NCBI GenBank assembly: GCA_026709625.1
Contig: JAPOSR010000054.1
Location: 1-64,000, forward strand
Direction of reading: 5' to 3'
Source of the DNA: Chloroflexota bacterium
Lineage (GTDB): Bacteria > Chloroflexota > Anaerolineae > Aggregatilineales > Phototrophicaceae
DNA: 64,000 nt
The notes beneath the pieces were generated by a model. The model did not search any database. It saw nothing but the letters and a program-made list of their open reading frames with translations, and was not told the DNA's origin. Of the stretch, positions 8,275 through 16,637 are shown in pieces (position 1 is the first letter of the stretch; each line of letters begins with the position of its first letter). Position numbers and translations under genes: made by a program.

Positions 8275-8762
8275 TGGTTGATGATTTGCTGGCGCTGTCT
8301 CAGCAGGTTGGCGCGGCGCTGACAGCCGGCGGATTCTCTATCTGCGCGGCTGAGTCTTGCACCGGCGGCTTGGTCCTCAGCACGTTGACCGACCTGGCGG
8401 GCAGCTCCGCTTATGTTTTGGGTGGCTTCGTCACCTATTCCAATGCGGCAAAAATGCGTTTTTTGGGCGTGCGCGAGGCGACCTTGCTTGAGCATGGCGC
8501 GGTTAGCGAGTCAACAGCTGCGCAGATGGCGCGCGGCGCGCAGACAATCTTCGCAAGCGACTTCGCCCTCAGCGTAACCGGTATCGCGGGACCCGGCGGG
8601 GCAACTGCCGACAAACCAGTTGGCTTGACCTATATTGGGCTGGCGCGGCAGAGCGGCATCGTAAATGTGGCGCGGCATCTATGGACGGGCGGCCGCCTGG
8701 AAAACAAACAGCGCAGCGCAGCGGCGGCATTGAAATTGCTGCTGAGCGGATTGCCCGGCTAG
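8274..8762 (+). CDS. pncC: CinA C-terminal-type nicotinamide-nucleotide amidohydrolase
   Basis: A 162-aa stand-alone CinA C-terminal domain (PncC type), which deamidates NMN to nicotinate mononucleotide in pyridine-nucleotide salvage. Diagnostic runs are CAAESCTGGL (active-site Ser/Cys region, ~25-35), GSSAYVLGGFVTYSN and SVTGIAGPGGAT. ATG 8274 overlaps the preceding stop (TGATG). The gene's TAG stop shares a CTAG with the stop of the convergent Uma2 remnant. Confidence 0.93.
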   Translation: MVDDLLALSQQVGAALTAGGFSICAAESCTGGLVLSTLTDLAGSSAYVLGGFVTYSNAAKMRFLGVREATLLEHGAVSESTAAQMARGAQTIFASDFALSVTGIAGPGGATADKPVGLTYIGLARQSGIVNVARHLWTGGRLENKQRSAAAALKLLLSGLPG

Positions 8763-8980
8763 TTCCGCGTCAAATCTTTCGCCACATCGGCATACACCCG
8801 CGTCACTAGCATTTCGATGTTCAGGGCGGCCAGCGGAATGGCGTCCTTGAGGCTGTCAAATGTTTGCGGCCGCCAGCCATCCTCAGCGCGCGTATGCGGC
8901 TCGGCGAAGATGCGGCGCTGGTCGATGATGAGGCAGGCGCGCAGTATCGCAAACAGCTCGGCAATCTCACCACAAGCCCA
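8759..8980 (-). pseudogene. C-terminal remnant of a Uma2-family endonuclease
   Basis: An open minus-strand frame of about 70 codons ends LKDAIPLAALNIEMLVTRVYADV. This fits the Uma2 C-terminal pattern, where a strand with (L/I)IDQ is followed by EDGW, a 'L.DAI.L.AL.I.L' strand and 'IYADV'. The N-terminal ~110 residues of the nuclease, including its catalytic residues, are missing. The frame has no plausible start except inside the DinB gene. It is probably a fossil left when the DinB gene or its neighbours rearranged. Confidence 0.55.
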
Positions 8981-9440
8981 GCGTCGCGCGCAGGATGCCA
9001 AACTCGCCGATGTGGTAGGCATTGTGGGCGGAGACGATCAAAATCTCGCGCAGGATGCTGTGTCCCGGCTCGGCATGGGAGATCTGCGCAGTCAGGTCGC
9101 GCTCTGGATCTTGCGCAATCGCCACCAGCGCCGCCAAATCCGCTTTGAAGCGCGCGATTGTATGTTGCCAAGCCGCTTCGTCCGCCTGCGCATCGGACGG
9201 GATCCAATAATCTTCGGGAAATTTCCGGTGCGCATAATCGGGATTTTGGATGTAATCGAGGATGTCGGCTTGGGCGATGCGCAAATGCTCCAGCAAGTGC
9301 CAGAAGCTGTAGGACAGGCTTGGCGGCCGCGTGTTAAAATGCGCCGCAGGGAAGCCGTCAATGGCATCATCAAAGCTTTGATGCGCCTGGCGAACAGTCA
9401 GGGCATTGACGAGCTGCTGTCGCAGGTGCGAGTCGGTCAT
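8967..9440 (-). CDS. DinB-family protein
   Basis: A 157-aa four-helix-bundle protein of the DinB/YfiT superfamily, whose members bind a metal through three His residues and often act as thiol-dependent transferases. Visible are SYSFWHLLEHLRIAQADIL (first metal His, ~47-54), the FPEDYWIP turn typical of this subgroup, and ILIVSAHNAYHIGEFGILR near the end (further metal His). The start is ATG 9440 with AAGGAGG upstream; the open frame continues upstream but is not DinB-like. The 3' end overlaps the Uma2 remnant. Confidence 0.88.
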   Translation of the reverse strand: MTDSHLRQQLVNALTVRQAHQSFDDAIDGFPAAHFNTRPPSLSYSFWHLLEHLRIAQADILDYIQNPDYAHRKFPEDYWIPSDAQADEAAWQHTIARFKADLAALVAIAQDPERDLTAQISHAEPGHSILREILIVSAHNAYHIGEFGILRATLGLW

Positions 9441-9551
9441 AAGGCGGCCTCCTTGGGCTCTTGGCGTCGCGCGGCTTATCTGGAGTATACTCGTTGCTGA
9501 CGGCAAAGTTCGCTTGCCGGCAACTGCTTGCGGAATGTCGGCGGCTTGCGC

Positions 9552-9557
9552 TATACT
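9552..9557 (+). promoter_or_regulatory. Putative promoter of the first TPR gene
   Basis: TATACT at 9552-9557 lies 18 bases after TTGCGG (9528-9533). A start near 9565 gives a 20-base leader containing GGAGAG before ATG 9585. Confidence 0.5.
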
Positions 9558-9584
9558 GACTGTGAGTTTATGGAGAGTCTGCGC

Positions 9585-10439
9585 ATGTACGACAATTACC
9601 CACAGTGCCATGTGCCGCAGAACAACATCGTGCAGCGCTTCTTTGCGCAGCCAGCTGGCGCAATCGTTTTGGAAATGGTGATGACGGTGGTCATCACAGT
9701 CGCGGCGGGCAGCGCATTTGATTTGTTTGATCCCTTTGATGGCGCATCTGTCGCTCAGCCTGCGCAAGTCGCTGTGGCGCATTCACCGCTGCTTCCGCTT
9801 TGGGATGCCTCGCTGGCTTATTTGTCCCAGCGGCATTTTGTCGCGGCTGAAGCGATTGCGGATGTGGCGGCGGCAAGCGATCCGAATGAGCCGCTGAACT
9901 TCGCCTTGCTGGGCACGATTAATTTGCACAGCCGTGATTATGCCGAGGCGCAAAGCGACTTCACCACCCTGCTGTCTCTCGCGCCCGATTCGTTTGACGG
10001 GCACAATTCTTTGTGCTGGGCGCAGGGCGAGTTGGGCGAGTTCGCTTCTGCCTGGCAGCATTGCGAGGCAGCGCTGCAAATGGCGCAATCGCCGCTGCAA
10101 CGAGCCAGCGCATTGGAAAATCGCTGTTGGCTGCAAGTCGAAATGGCCGCCTATGCTGCCGCTGCCAGCGACTGCCTGGCTGTCCTGGAGCTGCTGGCCG
10201 GCTGCCACAACGAGATTTGCGCGCTGGCGCATTACAATCTGGGGCGCATCGCCTTGGCTCGAAGCGAGCCCGATGCCGCCCTGCAGCATTTCAACCTGGC
10301 GGCGCATATCGGTTCCGCCTATGCGCAGATGTATTTGGATATCGCCCATCTGTACGCTGCAATGGGTTATGAAGTCGCGGCGGAGCGCAGCTTTTCGCGC
10401 TATCAACAGCTTAACGCCAGCGCCTTGGCAGCAAAATGA
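9585..10439 (+). CDS. Membrane-anchored TPR protein
   Basis: A 284-aa protein. An N-terminal cytoplasmic tail (YPQCHVPQNN) is followed by a membrane segment (~27-46, IVLEMVMTVVITVAAGSAF). An outside or periplasm-facing TPR domain of about five helix pairs follows (LNFALLGTINLHSRDYAEAQSDF, then ALEN, ALAHYNLGRIALARSEPDAAL). ATG 9585 is chosen because GGAGAG precedes it; ATG 9570 is a second option. The N-terminal tail and first TPRs resemble those of the next gene, so the two are paralogs. Role unknown; TPRs bind protein partners. Confidence 0.8.
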   Translation: MYDNYPQCHVPQNNIVQRFFAQPAGAIVLEMVMTVVITVAAGSAFDLFDPFDGASVAQPAQVAVAHSPLLPLWDASLAYLSQRHFVAAEAIADVAAASDPNEPLNFALLGTINLHSRDYAEAQSDFTTLLSLAPDSFDGHNSLCWAQGELGEFASAWQHCEAALQMAQSPLQRASALENRCWLQVEMAAYAAAASDCLAVLELLAGCHNEICALAHYNLGRIALARSEPDAALQHFNLAAHIGSAYAQMYLDIAHLYAAMGYEVAAERSFSRYQQLNASALAAK

Positions 10440-10448
10440 GGCAATCGC

Positions 10449-10479
10449 TTGACTCTTGCGCCATTGGATATGGTATACT
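10449..10479 (+). promoter_or_regulatory. Sigma-70 promoter of the TPR-PPC gene
   Basis: TTGACT (10449-10454) and TATACT (10474-10479), separated by 19 bases. The expected leader is ~52 bases and ends with a strong GGAGGGGG ribosome site before ATG 10539. Confidence 0.7.
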
Positions 10480-10538
10480 CATCGTCAAGTTAGTCGGTTC
10501 AGCGAGACAAGAAGCCGTAAGGTCGGAGGGGGATCCTT

Positions 10539-12260
10539 ATGCCGAAATCGTACCCGCAGTATGATGTCCCGAAACGTTCACTCAAAGATCGCGTCTTTAG
10601 CCAGCGTCCCAGCGCTCTGATTATTGAGGGTTTGCTGGTGCTGGTTGCGGTTGTAGCCACCATCGGTTTTCTGTCCCCGGCAATGCCTGTTGTCGACAAC
10701 AGCGACACGATAGCCGAGTTGGAAGCCGTCATCGCCGCGCAAGAAACTGCCTTGGCAGAAGCGGCAGAAGCTGTCGCGCGAGCCGCAGAAGCGGCCTCCA
10801 TGCCACGCAACCTGATCAGCGTATCCGCAGCCAAGGATATGGCTTGGTCCAGCTTGTCCAGCGAGGAATATCGCTCGGCTATCTCGCTCTACACTTCGCT
10901 GATCGCCATGGGTGAAGCCGACCTCGACACCGTATTCGCGCGCGGTTATGCCTACAGCATGATCGACGAGCATGCCAAAGCGGCGCAGGATTATACGACT
11001 GTCCTGCAGCAAAGCCCGTCCGATGTCGCCGCGCTTAACAACCGTTGCTGGGCCTTCAGCGAAATTGGGCAGTTCGACCGCGCCTTGGCCGATTGCAACG
11101 ACCTTCTCGCCCTCTCGGCAGCCGAAGCCTACCCGTACCTGAATCGTGGCATCGTCTATGAGATGAAGGGCGAAATGGACAAGGCGCTCGCTGATTATGT
11201 CGAGTATATGAAGCGCAACAAGAGCCGCGTCGTTCGCAATGAAAACTTGGTCTGGGAAGGCAGCCTGGAAGTGCCTATGGAAGAAGGTCTGATCTATGTC
11301 TTCCCCTTCAATGCCAGCGCCGGGCAGGATGTGGTCGTCAGCGCCACCAGCATTCAGCGCGACCTGGATGCCGACCCGCTGGTGCTGATCCTCGACCCGC
11401 AAGGCGACCCGCTGATTGCCAATGACGACACCGGCGAATGGTGGGACAGCCTGGTTGAATTCCGCGCGCCAGTCAGTGGTGACTACGCCATTGTCATGAC
11501 GCACGCCGGCGGCAGCGTCGAGGGCATGGTCGAAGTGGCTTTCGATATTGCCGGGCAGTTCACCATGGGCAACGATGGCGCGCTCTTGAAGAGCGATGCC
11601 TATCGCGCCTTGATGTCGGGCGACTATAGCGCCGCGCTGGAAAACTTCCGCCGCGCCCTCGGCATCAACCATCAGGATGCCGAAGCCATGAACTGGCTGG
11701 GCGTTACCTACCGCTATATGGGCGACTACGAGGCATCGGTCACCCACATCGGCATGGCGATGCGCATGGACGAGAGCTATTCGCTGCCCTACCTGTCGCG
11801 TGGCATTACTTTCGAAGTCATGGGCGAGTCGGCAGCCAGCGCCGCTGATTACTTCCAGTACGCTATGCGCAACCGCAGCCGCACACTCTTCCATGCCGAG
11901 CTGGAAGGCGACAGCAGCTTCGAGCTGCCCATGCGCGAAGGCTGGGTCTATCGCATCCCCTTGGATGGGAAGCGCGGGCAAGAACTGGATATCAGCGTCG
12001 CGACCAGCGAGCCTGGATTTGTCGATCCATTGATCATTCTGATTGACCCGGATGGCAAGCCGTTGACCGGCGATGACGATATCTCCATCAGCGAATACGA
12101 TGCGACCATCAGCGACTTTCAACTGCCGAAGAGCGGTCAATACACGCTGGTACTCAGCCATGCCGAGGGTGGATCCAATGGCATGGTCAATGTCGATGTC
12201 GCGGTCACGCAGCCGTCTGCCATGTCTATCCCGCACTATATGGGCTGCAACGGGCACTAA
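10539..12260 (+). CDS. Membrane-anchored TPR/PPC repeat protein
   Basis: A 573-aa protein with a short cytoplasmic tail, one membrane helix (~28-48) and an Ala/Glu-rich coiled stretch (~58-85). It then has two copies of a TPR block followed by a PPC (bacterial pre-peptidase C-terminal) beta-sandwich. Copy 1 runs roughly 95-340 (PPC with LILDPQGDPL and SGDYAIVMTHAGG). Copy 2 runs 350-565 (PPC with ILIDPDGKPL and SGQYTLVLSHAEGG). PPC domains usually sit outside the cell in secreted proteins. No enzyme domain is present, so it is probably a surface scaffold. It is followed by a clear terminator. The long antisense frame over it is a codon-bias shadow. Confidence 0.85.
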   Translation: MPKSYPQYDVPKRSLKDRVFSQRPSALIIEGLLVLVAVVATIGFLSPAMPVVDNSDTIAELEAVIAAQETALAEAAEAVARAAEAASMPRNLISVSAAKDMAWSSLSSEEYRSAISLYTSLIAMGEADLDTVFARGYAYSMIDEHAKAAQDYTTVLQQSPSDVAALNNRCWAFSEIGQFDRALADCNDLLALSAAEAYPYLNRGIVYEMKGEMDKALADYVEYMKRNKSRVVRNENLVWEGSLEVPMEEGLIYVFPFNASAGQDVVVSATSIQRDLDADPLVLILDPQGDPLIANDDTGEWWDSLVEFRAPVSGDYAIVMTHAGGSVEGMVEVAFDIAGQFTMGNDGALLKSDAYRALMSGDYSAALENFRRALGINHQDAEAMNWLGVTYRYMGDYEASVTHIGMAMRMDESYSLPYLSRGITFEVMGESAASAADYFQYAMRNRSRTLFHAELEGDSSFELPMREGWVYRIPLDGKRGQELDISVATSEPGFVDPLIILIDPDGKPLTGDDDISISEYDATISDFQLPKSGQYTLVLSHAEGGSNGMVNVDVAVTQPSAMSIPHYMGCNGH

Positions 12261-12283
12261 ACCGCGGCAGCGCAGCATTTTCC

Positions 12284-12315
12284 AAAGGGCGGGCCAAGCT
12301 GGCGCGCCCTTTTTT
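12284..12315 (+). terminator. Rho-independent terminator after the TPR-PPC gene
   Basis: AAAGGGCGGGCC and GGCGCGCCCTTT form a ~12-bp stem with one mismatch and a five-base AAGCT loop, followed by a six-T run. It lies 24 bases after the stop codon. Confidence 0.88.
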
Positions 12316-12451
12316 GTTGCCTGGCGGCGTGTGTTGTTTTTAGCTTGCTGCCCGGTCACCGAGCGCACACGGCGGAAGATGCCTTGCAGGCGCGCGATGT
12401 CCGCGGCGGCAAAGATCCGCGCGTGTCGGCGCAATCGGGCTTGATGCCTGT

Positions 12452-12457
12452 TATACT
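12452..12457 (+). promoter_or_regulatory. Putative -10 box of the DUF1028 gene
   Basis: TATACT places transcription start near 12464. This rules out GTG 12464 as a useful start and supports ATG 12485, which has GAAGGGA upstream. Confidence 0.5.
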
Positions 12458-12484
12458 GTCGCTGTGAGCGAAGGGACTTCCGCG

Positions 12485-13357
12485 ATGCGTATTCATACAT
12501 TTTCCATTGTTGCCTACAGCGAATCCGAAACGTCTTGGGGGGTTGCGGTTGCCAGTAAATTTCCGGCGGTAGGCGCGGTGGTGCCTTGGGCGCGGGCGAA
12601 AGTAGGCGCGGTAGCCACCCAGGCCTATGCCAGAATGAGCTTTGGTCCCGATGGCTTGGCGCTGATGCAGGGCGGCTTGGCAGCTGGCGAGGCGCTGCGA
12701 CAACTATTGGACGCGGACGAAATGCGCGAGAGTCGACAGGTGGCGCTGGTGGATGCGCGTGGCTGCGTGGCGGCGCACACCGGCGCGGATTGTCACCACT
12801 GGGCGGGCCACCGGCTGGGCGATGGCTTCAGTGTGCAAGGCAATCTGCTGGCGGGAGAAGCGGTCATTGACGCGATGGCGACCGCCTTCATGCGCTGTGA
12901 AGGCGAATTGGCCGACCGTCTGGTGACTGCGCTGCGAGCCGGTGAATCTGCTGGCGGCGACCGGCGTGGCAAACAATCGGCGGCGGTGCAGGTGGTGCGC
13001 CCCAACAGCGGCTATGGCGAAGACACCGACCGCTACCTCGACCTGCGCGTCGACGACCATGCCGAGCCAGTCGCGCGTCTTGGCGAGCTGGTGCAGATGC
13101 ATCATCTCTACTTTCAGCCGCCCAAGCCCGAAGACGCCCTGCCTATCGCCGGCGATATCGCGCGCGAGCTTCAAGCCATGATGATCCAGCAAGGCTATAT
13201 GACGGGCGCGGTAAATGGTGTCTGGGACGAAGTCTGCCAACAGGTCTTCGCCCTGCTGATTGGCAATGAAAACCTAGAAATGCGCTGGTCGCTGAAGAAG
13301 AACCGCAACGTGATCGACCGCATGGCGCTGAATTACCTGCGCGAGCGCTTTGGCTGA
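12485..13357 (+). CDS. DUF1028 family Ntn-hydrolase-like protein with C-terminal peptidoglycan-binding-like domain
   Basis: A 290-aa protein. Residues 1-~200 are DUF1028: TFSIVAYSESETSWGVAVASKFPAVGAVVPWA at the start (shown in part by SWGVAVASKF), then QGNLLAGEAV and YLDLRVDDH. The fold resembles Ntn-hydrolases and proteasome subunits. The C-terminal ~70 residues (ELQAMMIQQGYMTGAVNGVWDE) look like the putative peptidoglycan-binding domain often fused to DUF1028. The reaction is unknown; some homologs sit with peptidases. The stop overlaps the start of the next gene by eight bases. Confidence 0.88.
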   Translation: MRIHTFSIVAYSESETSWGVAVASKFPAVGAVVPWARAKVGAVATQAYARMSFGPDGLALMQGGLAAGEALRQLLDADEMRESRQVALVDARGCVAAHTGADCHHWAGHRLGDGFSVQGNLLAGEAVIDAMATAFMRCEGELADRLVTALRAGESAGGDRRGKQSAAVQVVRPNSGYGEDTDRYLDLRVDDHAEPVARLGELVQMHHLYFQPPKPEDALPIAGDIARELQAMMIQQGYMTGAVNGVWDEVCQQVFALLIGNENLEMRWSLKKNRNVIDRMALNYLRERFG

Positions 13358-14771
13358 GCGCCTCGCCAGGCTGGCTGCTGGCGCGGTGGTTTTGCTCTTC
13401 GTCTGCTTGCTGCATTTTCCCAAACTCCCCCCCGCTGCTGGCCGTTTCCTGCCCGATGAAGCATTCTTTATGACCTTTGCCCGGCGCGCCGCTGTCCAGG
13501 GCGAGTGGCTTTTGCCGGGCGCGCTCGACAAACCGCCACTGTTGATCTATCTGAGCGCCATCAGCATGGCATTTATCGGCAATACAAGCGGCGCAGACGG
13601 CGTGCTGCGCTTGGACACGCATGTTGGCGAATTCGCCGGCAAACTGCCCAACAGTTTGGGCGCTGTCTTGGCGGTGGCGCTGATGATGCGCCTGTGCGCT
13701 CAAGTCGGCGGCCGCGGCTGGGGCGCGCTGCTGGCAGGCTTGCTGACGGCTTGCTCTCCCTACCTGCTGGTGTATGGCGCAAGCGCGTTTACCGATATGA
13801 GCCTGCTCTGCTGCGCGTTGGCTGCCATCAGCTGCGGCTTGGCGCGGCGCTGGGCTTGGGCGGGCCTGCTGATGGGCTTGGCATTTTGGTGCAAGCCACA
13901 GGCGCTCTTCGTGCTGCCGCTTCTGCTGGCGCTGCCAATGCTTCGCCGCGCCCCTCGCCTAGCCTGGCTGCGCATGCTGCTGCCCTTGCTGCTGGTCTGT
14001 GGCCTGCTGCTGCTGTGGGATGCCGCGCGTCCGCAGACGAGCATCTTCCAACTGGCGGCGGCTAACAATTTGACTGCGGACATATTTGCCCGCCCGGCTT
14101 TGTGGTGGTCGCGGTTGTTGGCGTGGCTTGACGCGACTGCGTGGCTGCTGGGGCCGCCGCTGATCTCGGGGAGTATGGTCGCAGCTGTGGTGATCGCCTG
14201 GCGCAACGGGCAGAGTCGCCGCCTTGTCGCCGCGCTGTTTGCCTTTGTCGCTATGTTCATCGGCGCTCATACCATCTTGAACCTTAACTTGTATGCGCGT
14301 TATCTGCTGCTGATCTTGCCGCCGCTGGTTTTGTTGGCCGCCTGTTCACTTGCCAGCATGCGCCGCTTGCGGGCGGTCTTCGCTATATTGGCTGTTTTGG
14401 GCGCTTTGTGGACGCTTCAACAGGGCAGCCCGCTCGAAGAGGCGCGCAGTCAGCACGCTGGCATCGACGCGCTGGCGGACTACCTCAACCGCAAGCCCGT
14501 TGCCACAGTCGTCTATGACCCCTGGCTGGGTTGGCAGTTGGATTATTATCTGGGCGCATGGCACGACAAACGCCGCGTGCATTATCCCACGGCCCAGGCT
14601 TTGGCAGCGGGCGTGGCTGCGCTGGACGAGCGTGGTTTTCGCTATTTTGTCGCGCCTGTCGACGCGCCAGCCGAATCTTGGCTGGCTGGCTTGCGAGCGC
14701 TGGGCTTTGCTGTCGAGCTCGACTTCCAAAGCGAGAATTATCTGGCTTGGCGGCTAAGCCGTCCTCAATAA
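13350..14771 (+). CDS. GT39/ArnT-like membrane glycosyltransferase
   Basis: A 473-aa polytopic protein (about 10-11 helices) of the GT-C type. The first outside loop holds LPDEAFFMTFARRAAVQGEW, matching the acidic DE motif of PMT/ArnT enzymes, followed by KPPLLIYLSA. A soluble C-terminal part (~360-473) has YDPWLGWQLDYYLG. Such enzymes move a sugar from a polyprenyl-phosphate donor to lipid or protein on the outer membrane face. The start TTG 13350 is the longest option and overlaps the DUF1028 stop; GTG 13386 is an alternative. Acceptor unknown. Confidence 0.87.
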   Translation: MAERLARLAAGAVVLLFVCLLHFPKLPPAAGRFLPDEAFFMTFARRAAVQGEWLLPGALDKPPLLIYLSAISMAFIGNTSGADGVLRLDTHVGEFAGKLPNSLGAVLAVALMMRLCAQVGGRGWGALLAGLLTACSPYLLVYGASAFTDMSLLCCALAAISCGLARRWAWAGLLMGLAFWCKPQALFVLPLLLALPMLRRAPRLAWLRMLLPLLLVCGLLLLWDAARPQTSIFQLAAANNLTADIFARPALWWSRLLAWLDATAWLLGPPLISGSMVAAVVIAWRNGQSRRLVAALFAFVAMFIGAHTILNLNLYARYLLLILPPLVLLAACSLASMRRLRAVFAILAVLGALWTLQQGSPLEEARSQHAGIDALADYLNRKPVATVVYDPWLGWQLDYYLGAWHDKRRVHYPTAQALAAGVAALDERGFRYFVAPVDAPAESWLAGLRALGFAVELDFQSENYLAWRLSRPQ

Positions 14772-14869
14772 TTTATGCATTGCGCCTCACACAAAACATT
14801 GGGGGGATTGCCGCGGATGGACAGCTGTTAGCATGGAAACGCTGCGCGCTGCCGGTTTTCTGCATTGAG

Positions 14870-14899
14870 TTGCCAGTCATGAAATTGCGGGCATATAAT
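14870..14899 (+). promoter_or_regulatory. Sigma-70 promoter of the nfeD-stomatin operon
   Basis: TTGCCA (14870-14875) and TATAAT (14894-14899), separated by 18 bases, upstream of the NfeD gene at 14945. Confidence 0.7.
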
Positions 14900-14944
14900 G
14901 CATGAAATGACGAATGCGCGCCAAAAGAGGCTTGGGATCGTTGC

Positions 14945-15547
14945 ATGGACATGCTGACCGACGCCAACTTTGTGTACTTTCTGCTGATGGCTGGCATGTG
15001 GGTGAGCGCGACTGGCACCTACATCCCTGGCACCGGGATAGCCGAGATCGCTGGCATCGCCTTGATTATCGGCTCGCTCTATCTGATGAGCCTGTTGGCG
15101 GCGAATTGGCTGGCTGTGCTGGCGCTGGTGGCTGGCGCATCGCTCTTCTTTTTGCTGCCCTTGCTAAAATCAGAATGGGAGGCATTTGCCATCGCTGGCT
15201 TGGCCATCCAGGCGGCCGCCAGTTTCTTCTTGTTCAGCCAAGCCAATGTATCGCCCTTGCTGATTGCCATCGGCGTCATGCTGGCATTTGCCTATCACCG
15301 GGGCATCTTGCGCTCTATCTTGCTGCAGCAGCGCGAGCTGTCATCGACGCAGAAAGACGAATTTCTGGTCGGCGCTCGCGGACGGGTGATGGCAGCTATC
15401 GAAGAGCGCGGCACAGTCCAGGTCAAGGGCGAGCTTTGGACAGCGCGCAGCCGCAGCCGTCTCGAACCTGGCACAGACATTGTTGTCACCCAGCGAGAGG
15501 GCTTGGAGCTGCATGTCGAAAAAGCCAAACGCCAGCGCGCCGACTAA
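14945..15547 (+). CDS. NfeD family membrane protein
   Basis: A 200-aa protein with four to five membrane helices (residues ~8-125) followed by a C-terminal OB-fold NfeD domain. In that domain GARGRVMAAIEERGTVQV and GELWTARS are the family signatures. NfeD proteins pair with stomatin/flotillin proteins in membrane microdomains. The next gene is a stomatin homolog 56 bases downstream, so this is the usual two-gene arrangement. No ClpP-like serine-protease domain is present, so it is the short type. Confidence 0.92.
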   Translation: MDMLTDANFVYFLLMAGMWVSATGTYIPGTGIAEIAGIALIIGSLYLMSLLAANWLAVLALVAGASLFFLLPLLKSEWEAFAIAGLAIQAAASFFLFSQANVSPLLIAIGVMLAFAYHRGILRSILLQQRELSSTQKDEFLVGARGRVMAAIEERGTVQVKGELWTARSRSRLEPGTDIVVTQREGLELHVEKAKRQRAD

Positions 15548-15603
15548 GGCTGCCAGCGTTTGTCGTCTATTTTTTATAGCCATTCGAGACAGAGGGGACT
15601 GCA

Positions 15604-16596
15604 ATGAATGAGTTTGAACAAGCCATAGGCGCGGGCGCGCAGGGTCTGCTGCTGGTTGTCGTGGCGCTGGGCATCATCTGGCTGCTGCGCACATCAATCC
15701 GCGCGGTTAAAGAATATGACCGGCTGGTGATCTTTTTCATTGGGCGCTTCCGCACAGTGCGCGGACCTGGCTTGACCTTTGTGCTGCCCTTTGTCGAGTC
15801 GGCTATACGCGTCGATATGCGCGAGACGATCATCGACATTCCTTCGCAGACAGCCATCACCAAAGACAATGCCTCAATCGGCATCGACTTCTTGGTCTAT
15901 TATCGCATAACCGATCCCGAATTGTCGGTGACGAAGGTCGAGGATGTCGTCGAGGCAACTGGGAAAATCGCCACGACCACCTTGCGCGCGGTCATCGGCG
16001 ATATTGTCCTGGATGATGTGCTTTCCCGCCGCGACCAAATCAACGATGTGCTGCGCGTCAAACTGGATGAAACCACCGAGCGCTGGGGCATGAAGATCAC
16101 AACAGTTGAAATCCGCGAGATCGAGCCGCCGCGCGCTATCCTGGAAGCCATGAACCGCCAAATGAGCGCCGAGCGCGACCGCCGCGCCGAAGTCACGCTG
16201 GCAGAAGGCGAACGCGAAGCCGCCATCGCCCGTGCCGAGGGCAGCAAGCAGTCGGCTATCCTGGAAGCCGAGGGGCAAAAGCAATCACAAATCTTGCGCG
16301 CCGAAGGCGACCGTGAAGCCCAAGAGCTGCGCGCCCAGGGTTATGCCAATGCCTTGCAAGCCATTTATCAAGAAGCCCGCGGCATCGACAACAACACCAT
16401 GGCTTTGCAATATATGGACATGCTGCAAAAGGTGGGCAGCAGTCCATCAACCAAATTTGTGCTGCCTATGGAGCTGACCGGCATCGCGCAGAATATCGCT
16501 GGCGCAGTCAATAGGAATGGCGCGAGCCACACCCATGGCAGCAATGGCAAGCGCCAGGAACAGCCTATGCCGCTGGGTGAAGTCGCTATCGAATAA
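15604..16596 (+). CDS. SPFH/stomatin (slipin) family protein
   Basis: A 330-aa protein with one N-terminal membrane helix (~14-30, LLLVVVALGIIWLL), then the SPFH domain (VKEYDRLVIFFIGRF; GPGLTFVLPFVE; RETIIDIPSQ). A long Ala/Glu-rich coiled coil (~185-265, with AEGEREAAIARAEGSKQ-type repeats) drives oligomer assembly. A polar tail with HTHGSNGKRQ ends it. It organises membrane microdomains and membrane-protein turnover. Paired with NfeD upstream; AGAGGGGAC ribosome site before ATG 15604. Confidence 0.95.
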   Translation: MNEFEQAIGAGAQGLLLVVVALGIIWLLRTSIRAVKEYDRLVIFFIGRFRTVRGPGLTFVLPFVESAIRVDMRETIIDIPSQTAITKDNASIGIDFLVYYRITDPELSVTKVEDVVEATGKIATTTLRAVIGDIVLDDVLSRRDQINDVLRVKLDETTERWGMKITTVEIREIEPPRAILEAMNRQMSAERDRRAEVTLAEGEREAAIARAEGSKQSAILEAEGQKQSQILRAEGDREAQELRAQGYANALQAIYQEARGIDNNTMALQYMDMLQKVGSSPSTKFVLPMELTGIAQNIAGAVNRNGASHTHGSNGKRQEQPMPLGEVAIE

Positions 16597-16637
16597 GCGA
16601 GTGGATTGTGGGCGGTCGCAGGCGGCCGCCTCTTTCT

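Noticed and set aside
10578-12500. 640-codon open frame antisense to the TPR-PPC gene
   Set aside because: Product has no recognisable domain; the sense gene has promoter, ribosome site and terminator.
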